A stretch of DNA of 64,000 nt from Hymenobacter persicinus (GTDB lineage: Bacteria; Bacteroidota; Bacteroidia; Cytophagales; Hymenobacteraceae), in contig NZ_SEWE01000012.1 of the NCBI RefSeq assembly GCF_004167665.1, positions 1 through 64,000 of the forward strand. The letters are read 5' to 3'. The notes below the pieces were generated by a model that saw only the letters and a program-made list of their open reading frames with translations, was not told where the DNA came from and made no database searches. Below are positions 26,941 to 35,142 of this stretch, piece after piece. The first letter of the stretch is position 1; the number at the start of each line of letters is the position of its first letter. Both the position numbers and the translations under genes were made by a program.

Positions 26941-27756
26941 ATGAAATATTTCCCTATTCTACTCGTCCTATTCTTTTCTTCATTGTCCCTGTATGGGCAA
27001 AAGAAAGACAACCTTCGGTTCGATATCAAAGCGTTCAGTGAGAAGCAGGAACTCGCTTCTTGGCTAAACCAGTACGACCAGGTAGCCTGGCACACCAGTG
27101 ACAGCGTTGCCGCGCAGCCACAAAGACGAAAGCAGTTGGATGGAAGCTGGTTTTGCTTTCAAGACCAGCAGCAAGTGTGGCACGCCCTGTATGGCAAATA
27201 CCAGCAGCACGCCTTCGTGCCTGAATTTCACTATACGGTAATCAACGGTATGATTTCCGAAACCAAGCAAGGCATCGATACTGCCCGGTGCAATGCGTAT
27301 GCACGAGCTTTACGACTGGTGAACAGAGAAATCAAACCGTTGCGGGATAGCACCGGTGTGCAGTTCAACCCGTTTGTCCGACTTAATCCTGACAAGAGCA
27401 TTTCCGTCTGGATTTTTCCAGCTTACCAGCCCGATGGCACGGCCGTTTACGGGGGCGAATTTGCTTATAAGCTCAATTCGGCGGGTAATCGGATTGTAGA
27501 ACGCACCCATTACTTTAAAGGCAAGTTCCTCGGTTTCAAGACCGACAAGCCCCAAGACATCCGGCTGAACTATCGGGACCTGAAAGAGCCAACTCTGGGC
27601 AGCATTTTCTTCGTCATCTACTACCGGGAGTATTTCACCCGAATAGTTATTGACAATAGTGAGAGTATTAGCACGCTTTTTCGCGGTGAAAAGGGTGACT
27701 ACTCGTGGGTTCATACCCAAAAGGCGCTTACTCCCGGGACCAAATCAGGTAACTGA
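26941..27756 (+). CDS. exported protein of unknown function
   Basis: This 271-residue protein has a signal peptide (MKYFPILLVLFFSSLSLYG-Q). The mature part is soluble and beta-rich, with FNPFVRLNPDKSISVWIFPAYQ and YGGEFAYKLNSAGNRIVERT segments that look like a repeated strand-turn-strand fold. No family is recognised. The base composition is clearly more AT-rich than the surrounding genes, which suggests transfer. It has its own terminator and occupies the gap in the complex I locus. Confidence 0.6.
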   Translation: MKYFPILLVLFFSSLSLYGQKKDNLRFDIKAFSEKQELASWLNQYDQVAWHTSDSVAAQPQRRKQLDGSWFCFQDQQQVWHALYGKYQQHAFVPEFHYTVINGMISETKQGIDTARCNAYARALRLVNREIKPLRDSTGVQFNPFVRLNPDKSISVWIFPAYQPDGTAVYGGEFAYKLNSAGNRIVERTHYFKGKFLGFKTDKPQDIRLNYRDLKEPTLGSIFFVIYYREYFTRIVIDNSESISTLFRGEKGDYSWVHTQKALTPGTKSGN

Positions 27757-27765
27757 CCCCAATTA

Positions 27766-27799
27766 AAAAGCGGCTCCTGATTCCTCAAGAGCCGCTTTT
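27766..27799 (+). terminator. terminator between convergent genes at 27756 and 27805
   Basis: The hairpin aaaagcggctc / gagccgctttt is symmetrical with A and T tracts, so it can serve both the plus-strand exported protein and the minus-strand gene ending at 27805. Confidence 0.85.
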
Positions 27800-27804
27800 C
27801 GTTT

Positions 27805-28197
27805 CTACTCAGTTACCGGCGCGTTAAACGCTGTTTCGGCCGCGCCGCGGCGCATCCAGGGCGGGCCGCAGCTGGCGCGCATCTTCTGGCGGAATTTCTC
27901 CTGCTCTTCCGGCGTCATGCCGGCCAGGCGGGATTCCATGCGCTGCTTCCAGTCGTTTTTGTGCTGCTGCCACTTGCGGCTGAAGCCCGGGCGCCCCCCG
28001 CCCCCGCGGAAGCCGGTGAGCAGACGGGTGAGCAGGAGCAACCCCAGCGTCTGCCAGAAGGTGATGACCGGGCCGTGGAACAGCACGGGCACGAGCCAGT
28101 TCCAGAGGCTCATCGTGACGTAGCCCATAGCGGCCACGAACAGCACGCCAAGGAGAATGAATTTGAGGACGCGAAGCGGCCAGGATTTCGGATTCAT
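27805..28197 (-). CDS. small membrane protein encoded with the sigma factor
   Basis: This 130-residue protein has two N-terminal membrane helices (VLKFILLGVLFVAAMGYVTM and a second around residues 40-60). A cytoplasmic tail with a helical, highly charged stretch (WQQHKNDWKQRMESRL, MTPEEQEKFRQKM) follows. It starts 78 nt downstream of the ECF sigma factor stop, so the two are probably one operon. The tail could in principle contact the sigma factor as an anti-sigma-like partner, but no known anti-sigma domain is visible. Similar small proteins are common beside sigma factors in this group. Confidence 0.6.
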   Translation of the reverse strand: MNPKSWPLRVLKFILLGVLFVAAMGYVTMSLWNWLVPVLFHGPVITFWQTLGLLLLTRLLTGFRGGGGRPGFSRKWQQHKNDWKQRMESRLAGMTPEEQEKFRQKMRASCGPPWMRRGAAETAFNAPVTE

Positions 28198-28275
28198 GTC
28201 GTTGTTGCTTTTATGAAGGGCGTCCTGCTAAGCTATTCGCGGCACGACGTTCTTGTTGGTGGGAAGTAGACGGCT

Positions 28276-28839
28276 TTAGTCCGTAAACAGGTTGTTGTAG
28301 AGCACTTGCAGGCGCTGGCGCAGGTGCTGCACGGCGTAGTGCTTGCGCGAAATCAGGGTTTTGAGCGGGACGCCGGTTTCCTCGGCCAGCTCCTTGAAGG
28401 TTTTGCCCTCCAGCTCGTGCCACACGAACACGTCGCGCTGGTTTTTGGGCAATTCGTCGAGAGCCTCGGCCAGGGCTTCCATGAGCGTTTCGCGCAGCAG
28501 CCGGTTTTCGGGGGCATCGTCGGCGGCGGGCAGCACGTCGGCCAGCAGCAGGGCGCCTTCCTCGTTGTCGTCGGCGTAGCGGAGCATTTCCTCTTCCAGC
28601 GAAGCCGTCTTCTTCTTGCGGTAGAGGTCGGTGATACGGTTGCGGGCCACGCGAAACAGCCAGGAAGCCACCTTCTCCACGGGCTTGAGCATCCGGTAGC
28701 TCTCGACCAATTCCCCGAACACATCCTGCAGGATGTCCTCGGCGTCGTCGGGGTCGGGCACGCGGCGGCGGATGAAGGCCAGCAGGCGGCCGCGCTGTTC
28801 CTGCACGGCGGCTTGAATCTGCTGGTCCTGTCCGCGCAT
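28276..28839 (-). CDS. ECF-type RNA polymerase sigma factor
   Basis: This 187-residue sigma-70 family protein has region 2 in RVPDPDDAEDILQDVFGELV and KVASWLFRVARNRITDLYRK (about residues 26-75). Region 4 is LDELPKNQRDVFVWHELEGK, then FKELAEETGVPLKTLISRKH (about 125-165). The ATG at 28839 is chosen; the frame is open upstream without similarity. The length fits the extracytoplasmic-function class. The likely partner is the membrane protein downstream. Its regulon is unknown. It is oriented against the nuo genes and separates the two nuo blocks. Confidence 0.85.
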   Translation of the reverse strand: MRGQDQQIQAAVQEQRGRLLAFIRRRVPDPDDAEDILQDVFGELVESYRMLKPVEKVASWLFRVARNRITDLYRKKKTASLEEEMLRYADDNEEGALLLADVLPAADDAPENRLLRETLMEALAEALDELPKNQRDVFVWHELEGKTFKELAEETGVPLKTLISRKHYAVQHLRQRLQVLYNNLFTD

Positions 28840-28962
28840 TGAGCCTAAGGGTAAGGTGGGTAGGGCTAGTGCTTCCATTCTGACCAAGCAGACGAAGCGC
28901 GGGGAAAAATACTTTATCAGGCTCAGAAAATTTTGCCTGAGGGATATCCGCACCCAGAAGTA

Positions 28963-29056
28963 CGTCATTCTGAACCGGCCGAAGCATCTCCCCTGCTTCG
29001 CTGAATTACCAAGCCGACGACCCCACGCGAGATTTCTGAGCAAGCTCGGAATGACG
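28963..29056. repeat. palindromic intergenic element B2
   Basis: The left arm begins cgtcattctgaac and runs to gaagcatctc. The right arm ends in gagatttctgagcaagctcggaatgacg (29029-29056), its near inverse complement. It is more diverged than B1 but has the same ends (CGTCAT ... ATGACG) and the same CTGAGC and GAnnCATCTC/GAnATCTC cores. It sits upstream of nuoK. Confidence 0.65.
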
Positions 29057-29186
29057 TTCGAAAGATGGCGTGCGACTAGGGGGCGGCTCTGCCCGTTGGC
29101 AACGGCCAGCTTACCCTGCCAATTTTTGCGTCATTCCTTGCGACTTCCGCAATCTGCACCTTGCCGGGCCCGCCTGTACTTTTCCC

Positions 29187-29217
29187 TGTGGATTTCCCGA
29201 TAGTCTGGCTACCTTTG
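29187..29217 (+). promoter_or_regulatory. promoter of the nuoK-N unit
   Basis: TACCTTTG at 29210-29217 is an exact -7 box, identical to that of nuoA. TGTG (3 of 4 to TTTG) lies 19 nt upstream at 29187-29190. The leader to nuoK would be about 58 nt. Confidence 0.6.
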
Positions 29218-29280
29218 CCAGCTAAATAACCCCGGCTACGCCTTAGTCGGGCTCTTTGCCTTGTCCGCTGACCCCACTGC

Positions 29281-29613
29281 ATGGAACAGACCATCCCGGA
29301 AGTCATTCGCACCGTCCCGCTGGAGTATTACGTGTACTTCGCCACGGCGCTATTTGCCATCGGCGTAACGGGCGTGCTGACCCGGCGCAATGCCATCATC
29401 ATCTTTATGTGCGTAGAGCTGATGCTTAACGCGGTAAACGTGCTGCTGACGGCCTTCTCGGCCTACCGCTCCGACCCCAACGGGCAGATTTTCGTGTTTT
29501 TCATCATGGCCGTGGCCGCCGCCGAAGTATCGGTTGGGCTGGGCATTATCGTGATGATTTACCGCAACTTCCAGAACACCGACGTCAACCTGCTCAACCG
29601 CCTGAAGTGGTAA
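29281..29613 (+). CDS. nuoK: NADH-quinone oxidoreductase subunit K
   Basis: This 110-residue protein has three membrane helices: YYVYFATALFAIGVTGVLTR, IIFMCVELMLNAVNVLLTAF and VAAAEVSVGLGIIVMIYR. The two conserved membrane Glu residues of the proton pathway (in CVELMLN and AAAEVSVG) are present. It is the first gene of the second nuo unit, with its own promoter. Confidence 0.95.
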   Translation: MEQTIPEVIRTVPLEYYVYFATALFAIGVTGVLTRRNAIIIFMCVELMLNAVNVLLTAFSAYRSDPNGQIFVFFIMAVAAAEVSVGLGIIVMIYRNFQNTDVNLLNRLKW

Positions 29614-29685
29614 TGAGACTCCCGGCCCCGCCGGTCTGGCCCCGCCGGACCTGAAGGGCTGGGTTTTCTTTTAGCATACCTTTCT

Positions 29686-31626
29686 ATGCAAGAAACTGTA
29701 ATCCCCGCGGCCAGCGCCCCGTATTCCACGCTGCTGTACGTTCTGATTCCGCTGCTGCCGTTTCTGGGCTTCCTGATCAACGGCCTGCTGAACAAAAAGC
29801 TTTCGGGCACGGTGGCCGGCGCCATCGGCTCCCTGACGGTGCTGGGCTCCTTCCTGATTTCGGTGTACCTGTTCACCACCTTTCAGTACCAGTACACGGT
29901 GAAGCTGTTCGACTGGATTTCGGTCGATACCCTGCAGATTCCTTTTTCCTACCAGATTGACCAACTCAGTCTGATTATGCTGCTGCTGGTCACGGGCGTG
30001 GGCTTCCTGATTCACGTGTACAGCATCGGCTACATGCACCACGACGAGAACGTGGGCAAGTTCTTCGCCTTTCTGAACCTGTTCGTGTTCAGCATGCTGG
30101 TGCTGGTGCTGGGGGCCAACTTCGTGATTCTGTTCATCGGCTGGGAAGGCGTGGGACTGTGCTCCTACCTGCTCATCGGCTTCTGGAACAAGGAAACGGC
30201 CAACAACAACGCCGCCAAGAAAGCCTTCATTATCAACCGCGTCGGCGACCTGGGCTTTCTGCTGGGCATCTTTTTGATCTACCTGAATTTCGGCTCGGTG
30301 CAGTACGCCGAGGTGTTCCACAAGGCCAGCACTCTGCAAATCGGGACGGGCGTCGTGACGGCCATTACCCTGCTGCTGTTCGTGGGCGCCATGGGTAAGT
30401 CGGCCCAGCTGCCGCTCTACACCTGGCTGCCCGACGCCATGGCCGGCCCCACCCCGGTTTCGGCCCTGATTCACGCCGCCACGATGGTAACGGCCGGTAT
30501 CTACATGGTGCTGCGCTCGAACGTACTCTTCACCCTGGCTCCCGACACGCTCAACGTCGTGGCCTGGATTGGCGGCATCACCGCGTTGTTTGCCGCCACC
30601 ATCGGTCTGGCCCAGAACGACATCAAGAAGGTGCTGGCCTATTCCACGGTGTCCCAGCTCGGCTACATGTTCCTGGCCTTGGGCGTCATGGGCTACAGCA
30701 CGTCGCTGTTTCACGTGCTCACCCACGCCTTCTTCAAGGCCCTGATGTTTCTCGGTGCCGGCTCGGTGATTCACGCCATGAGCAACGAGCAGGACATCCG
30801 CCGCATGGGCGGCCTGCGCAAGGCCCTGCCGATTACGTTTATCACCTTCCTGATCGGCTGCCTGGCTATTTCGGGCATTCCGCCGTTTTCGGGCTTCTTC
30901 TCCAAGGATGAAATCCTGGAGCACGTGTATCAGCACAACAAGATCCTGTGGGGCATCGGCATGGTCACGGCCTTCCTGACGGCCTTCTACATGTTCCGCC
31001 TGCTGTTCCTGACTTTCTTCGGCGAGTTCCGCGGCACCGAGGAGCAGAAGCACCACCTGCATGAGTCGCCGGCTAGCATGACGCTGCCGCTGATTATTCT
31101 GGCCATTCTGGCGGCCGTGGGCGGCTTTATGGGCGCCCCGATGTTCGTGGGCAAGCATTACCTGGCCGACTACCTCGCCCCGCTGTTCACCTACTCGAAG
31201 CGCCTGAACCCCGAGGCGTTTGCCACTGAGCTGGACCACGGCACCGAGCTGATGCTCATCGGCCTGTCGGTAGCCGCTGGGGTGCTGGGTATCCTGTTTG
31301 CCTACGTGCAGTACGTGAGCCGCCGGGTGCGCCCAGCCGAGGACGACGCCCACCGCTCGGCCGCCGAAAGCCTGGTCTACCACAAATATTACATCGACGA
31401 GCTGTATAACGCCCTGTTCGTGCGCCCCGTCATGTGGCTCTCGACCGGCCTGTACCGCTTCGTGGAGCAGGGCATCATCGACCCGATTGTCAACGGCTTC
31501 GGCCGCGTCACGCTCGGAGGCGGGCAGCTCTTGCGCTACGTGCAAACCGGCTACGTGGGCCTCTACCTGATTCTGATTGTGGTCGGCATCGTGCTGGTGC
31601 TGGGCCTGAACCTGATGCGGCTCTAA
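29686..31626 (+). CDS. nuoL: NADH-quinone oxidoreductase subunit L
   Basis: This is a 646-residue antiporter-like subunit at the distal end of the membrane arm. The core helices include GWEGVGLCSYLLIGFW (about residues 153-168, with the channel Glu) and AMAGPTPVSALIHAATMVTA, with channel Lys residues. DIKKVLAYSTVSQLGYMFLA (about 312-331) follows. The C-terminal part carries the extra helices and the long lateral helix region. An exported protein of unknown role starts 11 nt after the stop. Confidence 0.96.
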   Translation: MQETVIPAASAPYSTLLYVLIPLLPFLGFLINGLLNKKLSGTVAGAIGSLTVLGSFLISVYLFTTFQYQYTVKLFDWISVDTLQIPFSYQIDQLSLIMLLLVTGVGFLIHVYSIGYMHHDENVGKFFAFLNLFVFSMLVLVLGANFVILFIGWEGVGLCSYLLIGFWNKETANNNAAKKAFIINRVGDLGFLLGIFLIYLNFGSVQYAEVFHKASTLQIGTGVVTAITLLLFVGAMGKSAQLPLYTWLPDAMAGPTPVSALIHAATMVTAGIYMVLRSNVLFTLAPDTLNVVAWIGGITALFAATIGLAQNDIKKVLAYSTVSQLGYMFLALGVMGYSTSLFHVLTHAFFKALMFLGAGSVIHAMSNEQDIRRMGGLRKALPITFITFLIGCLAISGIPPFSGFFSKDEILEHVYQHNKILWGIGMVTAFLTAFYMFRLLFLTFFGEFRGTEEQKHHLHESPASMTLPLIILAILAAVGGFMGAPMFVGKHYLADYLAPLFTYSKRLNPEAFATELDHGTELMLIGLSVAAGVLGILFAYVQYVSRRVRPAEDDAHRSAAESLVYHKYYIDELYNALFVRPVMWLSTGLYRFVEQGIIDPIVNGFGRVTLGGGQLLRYVQTGYVGLYLILIVVGIVLVLGLNLMRL

Positions 31627-31637
31627 CCCTGCGACCT

Positions 31638-32129
31638 ATGAAAGGCTTTCTTACCCTGTGCCTGCTTTTCGTTGCCAGCGCGGCCTTCGCCCAGAAGGTG
31701 GAGGTAAAGGACGATGCCGTGCTGGTCGACGGCGGCAAGTACGCCTTGGTCGAGCAGGACGGCTGCAAACTCATGGACACCCAGTGCATCTACTACCTCA
31801 AGTCGTTGGATGGCAAGCGTCAGCTCGCCGTCAAGCAGCTTGAGTTTGTGGATCCGGCCACGATGAGTGCCTCCCACCCCGACGGGCGCACGCTGTTTCT
31901 GCAGTTCGTTTTCCTGGGTTCGGGCACTAAAGCGGAAATTCCGTTTCCCGCCACCCTGCACCTGCGAGCCCTCGACGTGGCGCGCAGAGTGGCCAAAGCC
32001 CAGCTGTTTGCCAACGGCAGCCTCAACGATCAGGCCGCCGCAGACTTCGTCACTACCCACGGCATGCCCTTTTCCGAGCGTCGCAGTGAGTTGGGCGGTC
32101 CTAAGGTTATTGTCATCGAAAAAAACTAA
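31638..32129 (+). CDS. exported protein of unknown function inside the nuoK-N unit
   Basis: This 163-residue protein has a signal peptide (MKGFLTLCLLFVASAAFA-Q). The mature part is a small mixed domain. Two Cys in DGCKLMDTQCIYYLKS (about residues 43-58) may form a disulphide. A strand region follows (TLFLQFVFLGSGTKAEIPF), then a helical C-terminal half (LRALDVARRVAKAQLF). No family is recognised and it is not a known complex I subunit. The start is 11 nt after nuoL and the end 64 nt before nuoM, same strand, so it is very likely co-transcribed with them. It might help assembly at the periplasmic face, which is speculative. Confidence 0.65.
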   Translation: MKGFLTLCLLFVASAAFAQKVEVKDDAVLVDGGKYALVEQDGCKLMDTQCIYYLKSLDGKRQLAVKQLEFVDPATMSASHPDGRTLFLQFVFLGSGTKAEIPFPATLHLRALDVARRVAKAQLFANGSLNDQAAADFVTTHGMPFSERRSELGGPKVIVIEKN

Positions 32130-32193
32130 GGCCGTTTCGGCACCCTCCTCGGCGTCCGCAGCTATTCTGCTCGCGTGAAACTTGATTTTCCAC

Positions 32194-33651
32194 ATGCTGA
32201 CTGTCTTTCTCCTACTCTTTCCCGTCGCGGCGGCCCTGCTGCTGCACTTTGCCAAAGGCAATGCAGCCCGCGTAATGGCCCTGGGCGCGGCGCTGGTCGA
32301 ATTCGCGGTGGCGGTGTACGCCGCCGTTATTTCCCAGCTCACGGCCCAAACCCAGTTTGAAGTCAACGTGCCCTGGATTGCCTCCTCGGGCATCAACTTC
32401 CACGTCGGCATGGACGGGCTGAGCTTGGTGCTGGTGCTGCTGACGGCCTTTCTGGTGCCGCTCATCATCCTGGCTTCCTTCCGCCACGACTACCCCAACG
32501 CCTCCGCTTTTTACGCCCTGATTCTGTTTATGCAGACGGGCCTGATTGGGGTGTTCGTGTCCCTGGACGCCTTCCTGTTCTACTTCTTCTGGGAAGTGGC
32601 CCTGATTCCGATTTACTTCCTGGCTGGCGTCTGGGGCTCGGAGCGCCGCATTGCCGTCACGTTTAAGTTCTTCCTGTACACCATCATCGGCTCGCTGTTT
32701 ATGCTGGCCGCCTTCGTGTACCTCTACTTCCAGACCGGCCTGCACGGCGCCGCCCGCTCGTCCGACCTGCTGGCCTTCTACAACCTCACGCTCAGCTCCG
32801 ACCAGCAAAGCTGGGTGTTCTGGCTGATCTTCATTGCCTTCGCCGTGAAGATGCCGATTTTCCCCTTCCACACCTGGCAGCCCGACACCTACACCGAGTC
32901 GCCGACGCCGGCCACCATGCTGCTTTCGGGCATCATGCTCAAGATGGGTATCTACGGCACGCTGCGCTGGCTCTTGCCCATCGTACCCAAGGGCGTCAGC
33001 CACTGGGGGCCGCTGGTGATGGTGCTCTGCATTATCGGTATCATCTACGGGGCCATCATTGCCATCCGCCAGCGCGACGTAAAGCGCCTCATTGCCTACT
33101 CTTCCCTCTCCCACGTGGGGCTGATGGCCGCCGGCGTGTTTTCCCTGACCATGATAGGGCTGCAGGGCACCGTGATTCAGATGCTGGCCCACGGCGTGAA
33201 CGTGGTGGGCATGTTCTTCATTGCCGACATCATCCAGCGCCGCACCGGCACCCGCGACATTGCTGAACTCGGGGGCCTGACCAAAAACACTCCCGCTCTG
33301 TCCGTGACCTTCCTGGTGCTGCTGCTCAGCACCGTGGCCTTGCCTCTCACCGCCGGCTTCGTGGGTGAGTTTCTGCTCCTGGGCGGCGTGTACCAGTACA
33401 ATCACTGGATGGGCGCCGTAGCCGGCCTGACCATTATTCTGGGCGCGGTGTATCTGCTGCGCATGTTCCAGCGCGTGATGCTCGGTCCCGACACCCAGTT
33501 CACGGCCACTATCAAGGACCTGACCGGTTCCGAGCTGGCCGTGCTGGTGCCCTTGATTGTGCTGGTGTTCTGGCTGGGCCTGTTTCCCGGCACGTTTATG
33601 CGCATCTCCGAGCCGGCCATCACGCAGATCATGACGATAGTCACCCGCTAA
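32194..33651 (+). CDS. nuoM: NADH-quinone oxidoreductase subunit M
   Basis: This 485-residue antiporter-like subunit has FYFFWEVALIPIYFLAGVWG (about residues 125-144, channel Glu) and FAVKMPIFPFHTWQPDTYTE (Lys and the broken-helix region). DVKRLIAYSSLSHVGLMAAG (about 295-314) follows. The ATG at 32194 is preferred to a TTG 12 nt upstream. nuoN starts 18 nt after the stop. Confidence 0.96.
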   Translation: MLTVFLLLFPVAAALLLHFAKGNAARVMALGAALVEFAVAVYAAVISQLTAQTQFEVNVPWIASSGINFHVGMDGLSLVLVLLTAFLVPLIILASFRHDYPNASAFYALILFMQTGLIGVFVSLDAFLFYFFWEVALIPIYFLAGVWGSERRIAVTFKFFLYTIIGSLFMLAAFVYLYFQTGLHGAARSSDLLAFYNLTLSSDQQSWVFWLIFIAFAVKMPIFPFHTWQPDTYTESPTPATMLLSGIMLKMGIYGTLRWLLPIVPKGVSHWGPLVMVLCIIGIIYGAIIAIRQRDVKRLIAYSSLSHVGLMAAGVFSLTMIGLQGTVIQMLAHGVNVVGMFFIADIIQRRTGTRDIAELGGLTKNTPALSVTFLVLLLSTVALPLTAGFVGEFLLLGGVYQYNHWMGAVAGLTIILGAVYLLRMFQRVMLGPDTQFTATIKDLTGSELAVLVPLIVLVFWLGLFPGTFMRISEPAITQIMTIVTR

Positions 33652-33669
33652 GCCCCCGATTCCGACGAC

Positions 33670-35064
33670 ATGACTTCTATTATTCTGCTCTCCGTCCTTG
33701 GCATCATCAATCTGTTTCTGGGCTTTCTGCGCTCCAACAAGATTCTGCTGCCGGCCGCCATGGTCATCCTGGCCCTCGTGTTCGGGGCCAACCTGCTCGA
33801 CTGGAACGCGGCTCCCGAGTCGTACTTCAGCGGTATGCTTACCATCGACCGGTACTCGGTAGCCTTCACCGGCATCGTGACCCTGACCACGCTGCTGCTG
33901 ATTCCTTTTTCCCAGAAATACGTGCGCGACGGCCAGGAAAACCTGGCGGAATACTACTCGCTGCTGCTGTTCTCGCTCGTGGGCGCCATCATGATGGTTA
34001 GCTACGACAACCTGCTGATGCTGTTCGTGGGCATCGAAATCCTGAGCGTGGCTATGTACGTGGTAGCCGGCTCCGACAAGCGCAACGTGCGCTCCAACGA
34101 AGCCGCGCTGAAGTACTTCCTGATGGGTTCCTTCGCCACCGGCATCCTGCTCTTCGGCATCGCCCTGGTCTACGGCGCTACCGGCGCCTTCAGCCTGATT
34201 GACATTGCTGGCGCCGTCGTGCAGCCCGCCAACGCCACCTTCCGCCCCATGCTCTACATCGGCATGCTGCTGATGTTTGTCGGCATCAGCTTCAAGGTGT
34301 CGGCCGCGCCCTTCCACTACTGGACGCCCGACGTGTACGAAGGCACCCCGACTTTCTTCACGGCCTTTATGAGCACGGTGGTTAAGACGGCCGGTTTCGC
34401 CGCCTTCTTCAAGCTGCTGATGGTGGCTTTCCAGGCCGCCGAAAGCTTCTGGATTCCGACCATCATGGCCATTACGGTTCTGACCCTGCTCATCGGCAAC
34501 GTGGGCGCCGTGGCCCAGACCAGCGTGAAGCGCATGCTGGCTTACTCGAGCATTTCGCACGCCGGTTACTTGTTCATCGGCCTGGTGGCCCTGAACGGCA
34601 AGCTTTCCGCCAACGGTATTTTCTTCTACTCCCTGGCCTACTCGGTAGCTACGGTGGCCTCGTTCGGGGTGCTCAAGCTCGTGGCCGACCAGCGCCAGCG
34701 CGAGGATTACGCCGTGCTCAACGGCCTGGCCAAGACCAACCCCCTGCTGGCTTTCGTGATGACGGTGGCCATGCTGTCGTTGGCCGGCATTCCGCTCACC
34801 GGTGGCTTCTTTGGCAAGTTCTTCATCTTCGGCGCAGCCATGGACAAGGGCTACATCGGCCTGGTGGTTTTCGCCGTGCTCATGTCGATGGTCAGCATCT
34901 ATTACTACCTGCGGCCCGTCATTGCCATGTACATGCGCCCGGCCGAGGAAGACATGACCGAGCCGGTGGCCGTGGGCCCGTTCCAGTCCGCTATTCTGGT
35001 GCTGCTGGCGTTGCTCACGATTCTACTGGGCGTGCTGCCCGGTTTGCTGAGCAAGGTGCTGTAA
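33670..35064 (+). CDS. nuoN: NADH-quinone oxidoreductase subunit N
   Basis: This 464-residue antiporter-like subunit has MLFVGIEILSVAMYVVAGSD (about residues 117-136, channel Glu), SFKVSAAPFHYWTPDVYEGT (about 208-227) and SVKRMLAYSSISHAGYLFIG. It is the last nuo gene and is followed by a bidirectional terminator shared with the convergent OmpA-type gene. Confidence 0.95.
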   Translation: MTSIILLSVLGIINLFLGFLRSNKILLPAAMVILALVFGANLLDWNAAPESYFSGMLTIDRYSVAFTGIVTLTTLLLIPFSQKYVRDGQENLAEYYSLLLFSLVGAIMMVSYDNLLMLFVGIEILSVAMYVVAGSDKRNVRSNEAALKYFLMGSFATGILLFGIALVYGATGAFSLIDIAGAVVQPANATFRPMLYIGMLLMFVGISFKVSAAPFHYWTPDVYEGTPTFFTAFMSTVVKTAGFAAFFKLLMVAFQAAESFWIPTIMAITVLTLLIGNVGAVAQTSVKRMLAYSSISHAGYLFIGLVALNGKLSANGIFFYSLAYSVATVASFGVLKLVADQRQREDYAVLNGLAKTNPLLAFVMTVAMLSLAGIPLTGGFFGKFFIFGAAMDKGYIGLVVFAVLMSMVSIYYYLRPVIAMYMRPAEEDMTEPVAVGPFQSAILVLLALLTILLGVLPGLLSKVL

Positions 35065-35088
35065 GCAGCCCCGACCAGTACTAAAAAC

Positions 35089-35120
35089 AAAGAAGAGCGG
35101 CCTGCGGGCCGCTCTTCTTT
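35089..35120. terminator. bidirectional terminator after nuoN
   Basis: The 14-bp stem aaagaagagcggcc / ggccgctcttcttt has a 4-nt loop. A and T tracts on both sides let it serve nuoN and the convergent gene ending at 35143. Confidence 0.9.
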
Positions 35121-35142
35121 GTTGCTGCTTGCATCTTCAGCC

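Larger units (their letters stand above)
28840..29280. other. divergent region between sigma factor and nuoK
   Basis: This is a 440-bp gap. It contains palindromic element B2 (28963-29056), the nuoK promoter (29187-29217) and presumably the sigma-factor promoter in the AT-rich part around 28900-28940. No gene is supported. Open frames here run through the palindrome and have no protein-like composition. Confidence 0.5.

Noticed and set aside
26189..29280. Transposon or genomic-island ends around the break in the nuo locus
   Set aside because: No transposase, integrase, direct repeat or tRNA target flanks the segment. Only the B2 palindrome is present, so mobility is not supported directly.
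29671..31545. Antisense open frame of 624 codons across nuoL
   Set aside because: The composition is dominated by His, Gln, Glu and Gly with no motif; nuoL on the other strand is unambiguous.
32212..34560. Antisense open frame of 782 codons across nuoM and nuoN
   Set aside because: It is a shadow frame. The translation is a His/Gln/Glu/Gly-rich string, and both sense genes are certain.
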